Both the position numbers and the translations under genes were made by a program. Below, one piece after another: positions 6,833-14,319 of a DNA stretch of 39,461 nt. Where the stretch lies: contig JAUMXK010000015.1 in assembly GCA_030535295.1 (NCBI GenBank), positions 1 to 39,461 of the forward strand, written 5' to 3'. How positions within the stretch are numbered: position 1 is the stretch's first letter; every line of letters begins with the position of its first letter. The notes beneath the pieces are model-generated. The model did not search any database and was not told the DNA's origin. It saw only the letters and a program-made list of their open reading frames with translations. The stretch is from Eubacteriales bacterium (lineage in GTDB: Bacteria > Bacillota > Clostridia > Lachnospirales > Vallitaleaceae).

Positions 6833-7315
6833 TTAAATAACCTTCAGTTCTTTACCAATCGTCTTTACGTGCAAATCCCCGGTTTCACTCATAAATTCTA
6901 TGGTTCTGCCGTAATTGCTTCCAGTATCCTCCGCCACCAATCGAATCCCAAGTGCTTTTAGTTTTTCCTTGGCAGCAATGGCATTTCTTTCACCGATTCT
7001 CATTAAATCATTTTTTCCGCCAAAAGAAAACATTTGCGCTCCACCTGCAATCTTCGCTACCAAACGATTTTTTGAGGCTCCCAAGCCAAGCATTTGACTT
7101 AGAAGCTCCTCAATTGCCGTATCTCCAAACTTTGCTTTGTTTTGATTGTTTTTGATTTGGGTACTGTCCGGCAACATAAAATGAGCCATACCGCTAATTT
7201 TGCTAGACGGATCATACAATGTAACACCTATACAGCTACCTAAACCAAGAGTGGTTAAATTCTCAGGATATTTGACTGCCTTTAAGTCTGCCATTCCAAC
7301 TTTAATCAATGCCAT
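6833..7315 (-). CDS. cheD: Chemoreceptor glutamine deamidase CheD
   Basis: CheD deamidates Gln residues in chemoreceptors and, in the B. subtilis-type system, binds CheC to enhance CheY-P removal and tune adaptation. The 160-residue protein has full family length. GLGSCIGVTLYD carries the catalytic Cys (Cys28), and SGMAHFMLPDS the catalytic His (His45). Thr21/Thr22 precede, as in the known papain-like triad. Later AKIAGGAQMF and RNAIAAKEKLKALGI are typical. The gene starts three bases after cheC, which fits the functional CheC-CheD pair, and is followed without a gap by the 93-residue membrane gene. Confidence 0.97.
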   Translation of the reverse strand: MALIKVGMADLKAVKYPENLTTLGLGSCIGVTLYDPSSKISGMAHFMLPDSTQIKNNQNKAKFGDTAIEELLSQMLGLGASKNRLVAKIAGGAQMFSFGGKNDLMRIGERNAIAAKEKLKALGIRLVAEDTGSNYGRTIEFMSETGDLHVKTIGKELKVI

Positions 7316-7318
7316 AAT

Positions 7319-7933
7319 TTATATCCCCAAACTCTTAAATATCTTTTCATACGATTCTGCTTCCGGAATTAAAATAAAGTAACCGAACACTTCTTCATCC
7401 GCACCTCCAAAGCTTGTTTGAATGAGCAGGGCAAAATCCCCCACTTTCCCAAACTCAATCGCCGGTACACTTAAAATCGCCCCCGCCATATCAAATGCCA
7501 TATTCGGTACGGTCGGTATGATTTTCAGTCCTGTCAAAGAGGACAGCGAATTAAGATATGCTCCTGTTATTATATTACCAATTTCTTGCAATGCAGACAA
7601 GTCCATTTCTGTAAATTCTGCATTATCTTCCAAATCTCTTCCCATCAGCAGATTGACCAGGTGGCGAGCGGAAACTTGTTCTTGTACGAACATCATCATT
7701 CCTTCCACATCTCCTTCAATCCCGAGCAAAATGCCGGCCACCAGGTTCTCTTCTCCACCCAGTATTTGCGATATCTTCTCGACTTGAATCAATTCTGCTT
7801 TCGGCACTCCCATATCCACTTTTTTGTTAATCATCTGAGATAAGGCAGTGGTCGCATTGCCTGCGCCAATATTCCCAATCTCCCGCAAAACGTCTAATTT
7901 TGTAGGGTCCAGGTTTCCATATTCCTGTGTCAT
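7319..7933 (-). CDS. cheC: CheY-P phosphatase CheC
   Basis: CheC dephosphorylates CheY-P away from the switch and works with CheD. The 204-residue protein shows both active-site repeats of the CheC/CheX/FliY family: LREIGNIGAGNATTALSQM (residues about 15-33) and LQEIGNIITGAYLNSLSSL (about 114-132). Each has the essential Glu and Asn (E-I-G-N). Two intact sites imply a fully active phosphatase. Start ATG 7933 follows GGAGGG. It sits between cheW and cheD, with an eight-base gap to cheW and three bases to cheD, as in B. subtilis. Confidence 0.97.
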   Translation of the reverse strand: MTQEYGNLDPTKLDVLREIGNIGAGNATTALSQMINKKVDMGVPKAELIQVEKISQILGGEENLVAGILLGIEGDVEGMMMFVQEQVSARHLVNLLMGRDLEDNAEFTEMDLSALQEIGNIITGAYLNSLSSLTGLKIIPTVPNMAFDMAGAILSVPAIEFGKVGDFALLIQTSFGGADEEVFGYFILIPEAESYEKIFKSLGI

Positions 7934-7941
7934 AAGCCCTC

Positions 7942-8409
7942 CTACTCGGAAATAATTTGCTCTACATTAAACAGCGAAATCAATCGGTCTTCCAGTTTAC
8001 CGACACCATAGATGTATTTTGATTTCGTGTCATTTCCTTCCTTGACTTGTTTATCAATTTGCTCGTCTTCTAAAATAATGACTTCCAGTACCTCATCTAC
8101 GAACAGGCCAACCAGATTGTCATTGACATTGACAATGATGATTCTGGTTTGGTTGGTGATTTCATCCGGCTCAAGATCCAAACGGATTCGAAGACTCATA
8201 ATGGGGATGATTTCTCCACGCAGATTGATAACCCCTTTGATGTAATTCGGTACATTCGGTACTCGGGTAATTGAAGTCATTCGCACAATATTTTGAATGA
8301 AATTGATATTGATACCGAATTGCTCCTTATTGAAACGAACGACAATGTATTGTTTTAAAGTTTGATCGGCAACTTCCAAATCTGCTGCCTGTTTTTTATT
8401 GTTTTCCAT
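7942..8409 (-). CDS. cheW: Chemotaxis coupling protein CheW
   Basis: CheW links receptors to the kinase CheA in the polar array. The 155-residue protein is essentially one CheW domain. It has QYIVVRFNKEQFGI at the start, NVPNYIKGVINLRGEIIPIM with the conserved receptor-contacting NLRGxIIP turn, and GLFVDEVLEVI in the second subdomain. There is no extra receiver domain, so it is CheW rather than CheV. The start ATG 8409 has an AGGAGG site eleven bases after cheA's stop. Its family and position between cheA and cheC are unambiguous. Confidence 0.97.
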   Translation of the reverse strand: MENNKKQAADLEVADQTLKQYIVVRFNKEQFGININFIQNIVRMTSITRVPNVPNYIKGVINLRGEIIPIMSLRIRLDLEPDEITNQTRIIIVNVNDNLVGLFVDEVLEVIILEDEQIDKQVKEGNDTKSKYIYGVGKLEDRLISLFNVEQIISE

Positions 8410-8420
8410 GTTTTCCTCCT

Positions 8421-10496
8421 TTAAAACAATGAACTGACATCTAAAATCAATGCAACTTCACCGTTTCCGAGAATGGTGGCACCTGCAATGTTTTTCACGT
8501 CTTTCAAATATTGACCTAAGTTTTTGATTACAACTTCCTGTTGTCCAATTAAGCTGTCTACCGCCAGAGCCAATGATTTTTCGCCACGATTGACAATAAC
8601 CACGGTTAATTTGTGTCTGGTGGATGGTTCTTTTCTTTCGATTCCGAGCACCTTTTCCAAATGGAAAATCGGAATCACTTTATTTCGAATGTGAATGACT
8701 TCTTCATTATTCACATATCTGATTTCTGAAATATCGACATCCTCAATGGTTTGAATGGTACTGAGCGGAATCGCATATTTTTCACCGCCAATTTCGACCA
8801 TCAAGCCTTGAATGATTGCTAAGGTAAGCGGCAAGCGAATAATAAACTTGCTCCCCTTTGTCAGCTCGGTTTTGACTTCGATATCACCGCCCAGACTCTC
8901 AATCTTGGTACGAACCACATCAAGTCCGACACCACGTCCGGAAACATCGGAAATTTTCTCTGCCGTCGAAAAACTTGGACGGAAGAGTAAACCGATAATG
9001 TCGTTGTCTTTCATGGTGGCCGCTTCCTCTTCGGTAATGGCTCCTTTTTCAATAGCTTTTGCCCGAACTTTTTCCACATCAATGCCGTTGCCGTCATCGG
9101 ATACTTCAATCACGACATTATTGCCGTCTTGATAAGCATCCAGATAAATGTGTCCGACTTCATCTTTTCCTCTGGCTACCCGTACATCCGTTGCTTCCAA
9201 ACCATGGTCGGCGGAATTACGAATCAAATGCACCAAAGGATCACCGATTTCATCGATAACGGTACGGTCGATTTCCGTTTCCTCACCGGACATTTCCAGC
9301 TCCATTTTTTTATTCAGGTTTCTGGACAAGTCCCGAATCAAACGTGGAAAACGATTGAACACACGCTCTACCGGTACCATTCGCACTTTCATTACCGATT
9401 CATGCAGATTGGTGGTGATTCTTTCCAGATATTCAATTTGCTCATTAGAGCCTTGGTTTCCTTTGGTAAAGGTTTCCAAACCATTTTTGACAATAATCAA
9501 CTCACTGACCAAATTCATCAAATTATCCAAACGCTCTACATCAACTCTGACAGTGGTATTGGTTTTCGGCTTATTAGCCCCGCTGTTTTCCGCTTTTGCT
9601 GCAGCCGGAGCCGCCGCTTTTGCTGCCGGTGTCTCTTTCTTTACTTCCGAAGGGGCTTCTTCCTGTGCAGGTACTGCCTCTTCTACCGGACTATCTGCAG
9701 CTTCCGCCACTGCCGACAAATCAATTAAATTGACTTCCACTTCCGCCACTTCACTGATATCGGACACTTCTTTGACCAAAGTATCTTTATCATGCTCCGT
9801 TACCATATAAATGAAAAATTCGTGTTCAAATTTTTCTTCTTCGATATCTTGAACCGTCGGCTCGGTACGAATAATTTCTCCCATATCTTCCAATGTCTTA
9901 TAGACAATAAAAGCTCTTGCCGCTTTGAGCATGCTTTTTTCATCAATCTTTACCCGAATGGAAAACGCCAACATACCGCTTTCATTGGCTTTTTGAATAA
10001 TGTTTTGCTCGTATTCGTTAAAGACCGCCTGACTTTCTTTTTTCTCGGTTTTGCCAGGCTCGGATGCCTTTTCTTCTACCGAATTCGCCGCAGAGGCGAC
10101 TCCCTCCGTTCCACCGTTTTTCAAGATATAATTCAGCTGATTGATAATACTTTCGTAAGCTTCACTGCCTTCGTTTCCGGTGTTGACGATTTCTTCCACA
10201 TATTGCTCCAAAGCATCTAAGCACTGAAACAAAATATCCAGCAATTCCGGATTGATGTCAATGTTTCCGGTACGAATCTCAGCCAATACATTTTCCATAT
10301 TGTGGGTCAAGCTGTTCATTCGCATAAATCCCATTGTTCCGGCCATACCTTTTAAGGTATGAGCCACTCGGAATACACTGTTTATCATTTCGATATCGTT
10401 TGGTGTATTCTCCAGCACCAGCAAAGTTTCATTCAAACTTTGTAAATGTTCTTTTGATTCTTCAATAAAAATTTCCAAATATTGCGATGTGTCCAT
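8421..10496 (-). CDS. cheA: Chemotaxis histidine kinase CheA
   Basis: CheA is the array kinase that phosphorylates CheY and CheB in response to receptors. The 691-residue protein has all five domains: P1 with phospho-acceptor His46 in VAHTLKGMAGT; P2, a CheY/CheB-binding domain at roughly residues 165-260; an Ala/Pro/Lys linker (about 275-310); P3 dimerisation, starting VRVDVERLDNLMNLVSELI; P4 ATP-binding with HLIRNSADHGLE (N box), DDGNGID (G1), and GRGVGLDVV (G2); and P5, CheW-like, with the NEEVIHIRNKVIPIFHLE stretch. It begins two bases after cheB, so the two are translationally linked. No unusual domain is missing or added; length is typical for Firmicutes. Confidence 0.98.
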   Translation of the reverse strand: MDTSQYLEIFIEESKEHLQSLNETLLVLENTPNDIEMINSVFRVAHTLKGMAGTMGFMRMNSLTHNMENVLAEIRTGNIDINPELLDILFQCLDALEQYVEEIVNTGNEGSEAYESIINQLNYILKNGGTEGVASAANSVEEKASEPGKTEKKESQAVFNEYEQNIIQKANESGMLAFSIRVKIDEKSMLKAARAFIVYKTLEDMGEIIRTEPTVQDIEEEKFEHEFFIYMVTEHDKDTLVKEVSDISEVAEVEVNLIDLSAVAEAADSPVEEAVPAQEEAPSEVKKETPAAKAAAPAAAKAENSGANKPKTNTTVRVDVERLDNLMNLVSELIIVKNGLETFTKGNQGSNEQIEYLERITTNLHESVMKVRMVPVERVFNRFPRLIRDLSRNLNKKMELEMSGEETEIDRTVIDEIGDPLVHLIRNSADHGLEATDVRVARGKDEVGHIYLDAYQDGNNVVIEVSDDGNGIDVEKVRAKAIEKGAITEEEAATMKDNDIIGLLFRPSFSTAEKISDVSGRGVGLDVVRTKIESLGGDIEVKTELTKGSKFIIRLPLTLAIIQGLMVEIGGEKYAIPLSTIQTIEDVDISEIRYVNNEEVIHIRNKVIPIFHLEKVLGIERKEPSTRHKLTVVIVNRGEKSLALAVDSLIGQQEVVIKNLGQYLKDVKNIAGATILGNGEVALILDVSSLF

Positions 10497-10498
10497 CT

Positions 10499-11590
10499 TT
10501 AAAGTACCTCCAGTTTTTTCTTAATCGCTTGGGCAATCTGATTTAAGGGTACGGTTTCATCAGATAAATGTTTTTGTACTACTGCTCTGGGCATTCCATA
10601 TACCACACAACTGGCTTCATCCTGAGCAATTGTGTAGGTATCATTTGCTTTTTTCAATTCTTCAATTCCCTCACAACCATCGTTCCCCATACCTGTCATA
10701 ATCACTGCAATCATTTTTTTGGATGGTAATTTTGAAAGTGAACTCATCATCACGTCAACCGATGGCTTATGAGGACCTTTCTTCGGTCCGTCATCCAATG
10801 CTACATAATATTTTCCGTTTTTCTCAATCACTGTTAAATGACGGTCTCCCGGAGCTATATAAGCTGTACCTGCTACAATTAATTCTCCGTCTTCCGCTTC
10901 TTTGACTTGGATTGTCGATAGTTGGTCTAAACGATTGGCTAAGGACTTGGTAAAACCCGGGGGCATGTGCTGCACGATAACGATACCTGCCGGGAAATCC
11001 TCCGGAAACTGTGTCAAAACATCCGGAAGAGCCTTGGGACCGCCCGTGGATGTTCCGATGGCAACCAGCTTGGTTGCCGGCTTTTGCACTTTGTCCTTGG
11101 AAACCTCTTTCGCTTTGGCAAAAACAGGAAGTTGTGGTGAATACGATGTTTTGGCAGCTTTACTTTCTGCTCTGCTACTGATTTTATTTTTACTCATAGC
11201 CGCCGCATACACTTTTTCAATGTATTCGGCAAATACCTCGTCCGTTTTCAAGCCAAAAATACTGCTTGGCTTGGCAATAAAATCAAAGGCACCGTATTCC
11301 AATGCTTGAATGGTTTCTTTTGCTCCTTCTTTGCTCAAAGAACTAACTACTACAATCGGAAAACTTTTTTTAGCCATCAATTCTTTAATCATGGTCAATC
11401 CGTTCATTACCGGCATTTCTATATCTACCGATATGACATCCGGCGAAAGTGCCAGAGCCATTTCCATACCTTCTTTTCCGTTTTTGGCTGTACCGATAAC
11501 TTCTAACCGACCATCTTCTTCTATTATAGTAGAAAGTACTTTCCTTGTAAATGCCGAATCATCAATTATAAGGATTTTCCTTTTTGACAT
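10499..11590 (-). CDS. cheB: Chemotaxis methylesterase/deamidase CheB
   Basis: CheB removes methyl groups from receptor glutamates and resets sensitivity. The 363-residue protein has an N-terminal receiver domain with the acidic pair Asp10-Asp11, phospho-acceptor Asp56 (VDIEMPVMNG) and the conserved Lys in FIAKPSS. A linker of about 40 residues (140-175) follows, then the esterase domain with the catalytic Ser in GTSTGGPKAL, His in VQHMPPGFTKSLA and Asp in TGMGNDGCEG. All catalytic groups are present. The companion methyltransferase CheR is not in this window. ATG 11590 lies six bases after the PilZ gene; cheA follows two bases after its stop. Confidence 0.97.
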   Translation of the reverse strand: MSKRKILIIDDSAFTRKVLSTIIEEDGRLEVIGTAKNGKEGMEMALALSPDVISVDIEMPVMNGLTMIKELMAKKSFPIVVVSSLSKEGAKETIQALEYGAFDFIAKPSSIFGLKTDEVFAEYIEKVYAAAMSKNKISSRAESKAAKTSYSPQLPVFAKAKEVSKDKVQKPATKLVAIGTSTGGPKALPDVLTQFPEDFPAGIVIVQHMPPGFTKSLANRLDQLSTIQVKEAEDGELIVAGTAYIAPGDRHLTVIEKNGKYYVALDDGPKKGPHKPSVDVMMSSLSKLPSKKMIAVIMTGMGNDGCEGIEELKKANDTYTIAQDEASCVVYGMPRAVVQKHLSDETVPLNQIAQAIKKKLEVL

Positions 11591-11596
11591 TCTACG

Positions 11597-12253
11597 CTAC
11601 CTACTTTCTCTTTTCAGTCTTCTTCTTTGTTCATCATAAATAAACTTTATGATGATATCTTGCTTATTCATCGGGATATCCACAAATACCCATCTTGTCT
11701 CGTATCGCCTGTCTGCCAGATTCACTACCGTACTGTCTATCACTTCAGCCAAATTCGAAATGGTATATACTTTTTTCTCAATTTCCAATTTCAACTCACA
11801 TAGCACTCTTGTGCCCTTACTTAAATCTTCATTGGAAATGCAGCGAATTCCGTTTCCACTGATATCTAATGTCGTGGCTTCCTTCCACCGATTGGTCAGC
11901 TGATTGTAATAGCGGAAGTCAAACACCACATCCAAACGATAAAATCCTCTTCTTTGGTATTTTGCAATTTGAGTAATCACCTTCATTCTCAAAAAATGCA
12001 AATTATTTTCCACGTATCGTTTTTCCATCACGACCTGACAGCGAAACAGCCCGTATATCGTGATAAAAATACATTCATATTCCTTGCCGATTTCTAAAGG
12101 AATGATGATTCCCTTTTCTAAAGGTGCGGCAATATCAAAAGTGGAAGCATCAATAATATCGGAAATCACACTATAATAGGTATGCTTATTTCCGCCTCTT
12201 AAGTGGTCAATAATCTCCAGCTTGCTTCCTTCGGAAAGTGTTTTTTCTTCCAT
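11597..12253 (-). CDS. PilZ-domain c-di-GMP receptor (YcgR/DgrA-like flagellar brake)
   Basis: The 218-residue protein has a YcgR-like N-terminal beta domain (about residues 10-95) and a C-terminal PilZ domain. The c-di-GMP-binding signature is intact: RRGFYR gives R102-x3-R106, and DISGNGI gives the D-x-S-x2-G element at 130-135. In YcgR and its B. subtilis homologue, ligand binding lets the protein slow the motor by touching MotA or the switch. Here it sits inside the operon between flhG and cheB, where the B. subtilis operon has no PilZ gene, tying second-messenger control to flagellar expression. It starts at ATG 12253 after AGGAGG. Binding is predicted from motifs; the target is inference. 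Confidence 0.93.
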   Translation of the reverse strand: MEEKTLSEGSKLEIIDHLRGGNKHTYYSVISDIIDASTFDIAAPLEKGIIIPLEIGKEYECIFITIYGLFRCQVVMEKRYVENNLHFLRMKVITQIAKYQRRGFYRLDVVFDFRYYNQLTNRWKEATTLDISGNGIRCISNEDLSKGTRVLCELKLEIEKKVYTISNLAEVIDSTVVNLADRRYETRWVFVDIPMNKQDIIIKFIYDEQRRRLKRESR

Positions 12254-12265
12254 TCTAACCTCCTG

Positions 12266-13168
12266 TTATCTACGATGGAATATTTTGCTAAAAATAGAGC
12301 TAAGCCCTTTTGCCTGAGTTTCTTTTTTTACACCCGTCTGCTCCTCATTCAGCAGCCTATCGGCAATGCCTTCAATCGCTTTGGTCACTGCTGCCTTGGG
12401 ATAAATCAGAGAAAACGGCTTTCTTTCAATGACCGCATCTACTAGAGCACGGTCATCCGGCAAGGCTCCGAGCATTTCCAGACGGATTCCCAAAAAACGT
12501 TCTGCCACTTTATCCAGTTTGTCAAAGACTTCTTCGCTCTCCTTGGCACTTCTGCTTTTATTAATAAGCAGACGCATTTTCGGCTTACTTTGCTGAAATT
12601 GAGGATTGTTGCAGATGGATTTTATCAATGCATAGGCATCGGTAATAGCGGTCGGCTCGGGCGTTGTCACAAATAATATCTCATTGGACACAAACGCAAA
12701 AGCAAGAACCGCTTCATTGATACCGGCTCCGGTATCTATAATGATTATATCGGCATGTTCATCCAAAATTTCCAGTTGTTTTACTAAATATTCTATTTGT
12801 TCGGAAGATAAATTTAAAAGTTGACCAAGTCCCGAACCTCCGGATAAAAATCGAATTCCCATCGGCCCCTCGGTCAGCACATCAAAAATTGACATTTGAT
12901 TGGTGATCAGGTCTAAAATATTGTATTTCGGTAAAATCCCGAAAATAACTTCCACATTGGCCAGACCGAAATCTGCATCAAAAATCACTACTTTTTTTCC
13001 CTGCTTCTGAAATTGCACGGCCAAATTGACACTGATATTGCTTTTTCCTACACCGCCTTTTCCACTGGTGACAGTAATCACTCTGGCCTTTTTCTTTCCG
13101 GAAGGTGTCGGCTCTTCACTTTGCCGGGATTCTCTTATGATATCTCTTAGTTTTGCTGCTTGATCCAT
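12266..13168 (-). CDS. flhG: Flagellar number/placement ATPase FlhG (MinD-like)
   Basis: FlhG is a ParA/MinD-type ATPase that controls the number and site of flagella with FlhF. The 300-residue protein has the deviant Walker A SGKGGVGKSN at residues 35-44, with the signature second Lys typical of MinD-type dimers, and IFDADFGLANVEV as the Walker A'-type segment. IIIDTGAGINEAV is the Walker B region. Its first residues, DQAAKLRDI, match the DQAxxLR activation helix that stimulates FlhF GTPase, so it is FlhG rather than MinD. The C-terminal FSKIFHRR could be an amphipathic membrane-binding tail. Start and flhF stop overlap by one base (TGATG). Confidence 0.96.
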   Translation of the reverse strand: MDQAAKLRDIIRESRQSEEPTPSGKKKARVITVTSGKGGVGKSNISVNLAVQFQKQGKKVVIFDADFGLANVEVIFGILPKYNILDLITNQMSIFDVLTEGPMGIRFLSGGSGLGQLLNLSSEQIEYLVKQLEILDEHADIIIIDTGAGINEAVLAFAFVSNEILFVTTPEPTAITDAYALIKSICNNPQFQQSKPKMRLLINKSRSAKESEEVFDKLDKVAERFLGIRLEMLGALPDDRALVDAVIERKPFSLIYPKAAVTKAIEGIADRLLNEEQTGVKKETQAKGLSSIFSKIFHRR

Positions 13169-14319
13169 CAGGCGTTGACTCCTCCCAATATTTTATTTGC
13201 TATCTCATACGGGTCAAGCTCTGCAATGTCTTCCGGTACATTTTGTCCGGTAGTAACATAGGCCAGTGATTTTCCCGTCTGATGTTTCAAATTCAAGATA
13301 CTGCCATACGCCAGAGTTTCATCCAATTTGGTGAAGATAAGGGATAAATCGGTAAAATGATATGCCGAAATTGTCTTTTTCAAATCAGAATTTTTGGTGG
13401 ATAGGCTCAGCACCAAATAGACCTGCTTCTCCTCGACTTGTGCCAGCAGCTCTTTCAGCTCATTCAAATGTTTGGTATCCTGATAGGAGCGTCCGGCCGT
13501 ATCAATTAAAATCAAATCCATATCCGAGAACTCTTCAATGCAATCGATGATTTCTTCTTCTTTATAGATAACCTTAATCGGAATATCCAAAATGTTGGCA
13601 TAGGTTCTAAGCTGCTCGACTGCAGCAATCCGGTAAGTGTCGGCAGTAATCAGGGCAACTTTGTATTTCTTGACTAAGGTGTAAATGGATGCCAATTTGG
13701 CAATGGTTGTCGTTTTCCCCACTCCGGTCGAGCCGATAAAGAAAATCGGTTTGGCCTTTCCTTTTTCCACCTCAATCGGTTTGACATCTGATAACTCTTC
13801 GACAATCTGACGATAGACCAGATTAAGCCCCTCTTCAAAAGACAGCTCCTCCTGATTTCCCGATAATTCCCTCAAAAGTTTATTGGCAAGCGGCTCTTCT
13901 ACTTCATTTTCCAAGAGCTGCTCATATATCACCTGACGAATGATATTTTGCTCCGAGGAAGGCTCCTCTTGCTCTTTCTCTTGCTTCACCGTCTCGGGAA
14001 TGCTTTTCTCCTTTTCTTCAGCCACTTCGGATATTTTTGGTTCTTGCTTTTGTGCTTGTTTTTCGATTTCTCTCTGTTTTTGCGACAATCCGCTGAGAAA
14101 TGCCTTGAACTCCTCGGCCTCCCAGTCTGTTTTTTTCTTGTCTTTGTTGTTTTCATCCAATGCTGCTGTTACTTCAACAAAAGGCTTACGAAACCAGCGA
14201 AAAATTCCTTTTGGCTTTACAGACTTGATTTCTAAAATCAAGGCATCGCTTCCAAGCTCTTCTTTGACCAGCAGCATAGCTTCTTTTTCCGTACCCGCTT
14301 GATATTTCATTATTCTCAT
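13168..14319 (-). CDS. flhF: Flagellar placement SRP-type GTPase FlhF
   Basis: FlhF is the third member of the SRP GTPase family (with Ffh and FtsY) and helps place new flagella. The 383-residue protein has a variable basic/acidic B domain (residues 40-125, Lys/Glu rich), an N domain, then the G domain with GSTGVGKTT (196-204), ITADTYRIAA VEQL (G2/insertion region), DTAGR (273-277) and FTKLDE (specificity). The family-typical C-terminal GQNVPEDIAELDP is present. It starts within the end of flhA (four-base overlap) and overlaps flhG by one base, so the flhA-flhF-flhG trio is tightly coupled. Its partner FlhG carries the matching activation motif. Confidence 0.97.
   Translation of the reverse strand: MRIMKYQAGTEKEAMLLVKEELGSDALILEIKSVKPKGIFRWFRKPFVEVTAALDENNKDKKKTDWEAEEFKAFLSGLSQKQREIEKQAQKQEPKISEVAEEKEKSIPETVKQEKEQEEPSSEQNIIRQVIYEQLLENEVEEPLANKLLRELSGNQEELSFEEGLNLVYRQIVEELSDVKPIEVEKGKAKPIFFIGSTGVGKTTTIAKLASIYTLVKKYKVALITADTYRIAAVEQLRTYANILDIPIKVIYKEEEIIDCIEEFSDMDLILIDTAGRSYQDTKHLNELKELLAQVEEKQVYLVLSLSTKNSDLKKTISAYHFTDLSLIFTKLDETLAYGSILNLKHQTGKSLAYVTTGQNVPEDIAELDPYEIANKILGGVNA

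Noticed and set aside
9129-9728. Long plus-strand open frame of 199 codons opposite cheA
   Set aside because: It is antisense to conserved cheA domains, has no Shine-Dalgarno, and has Cys/Phe/Arg-rich composition typical of a shadow frame.
12357-12383. A minus-strand CAAA-N15-GCCGATAG match to a sigma-28 promoter inside flhG
   Set aside because: It lies in coding sequence, where GCCGAT encodes Ala-Asp. Similar boxes recur in other genes, so chance is the simpler explanation without transcript data.
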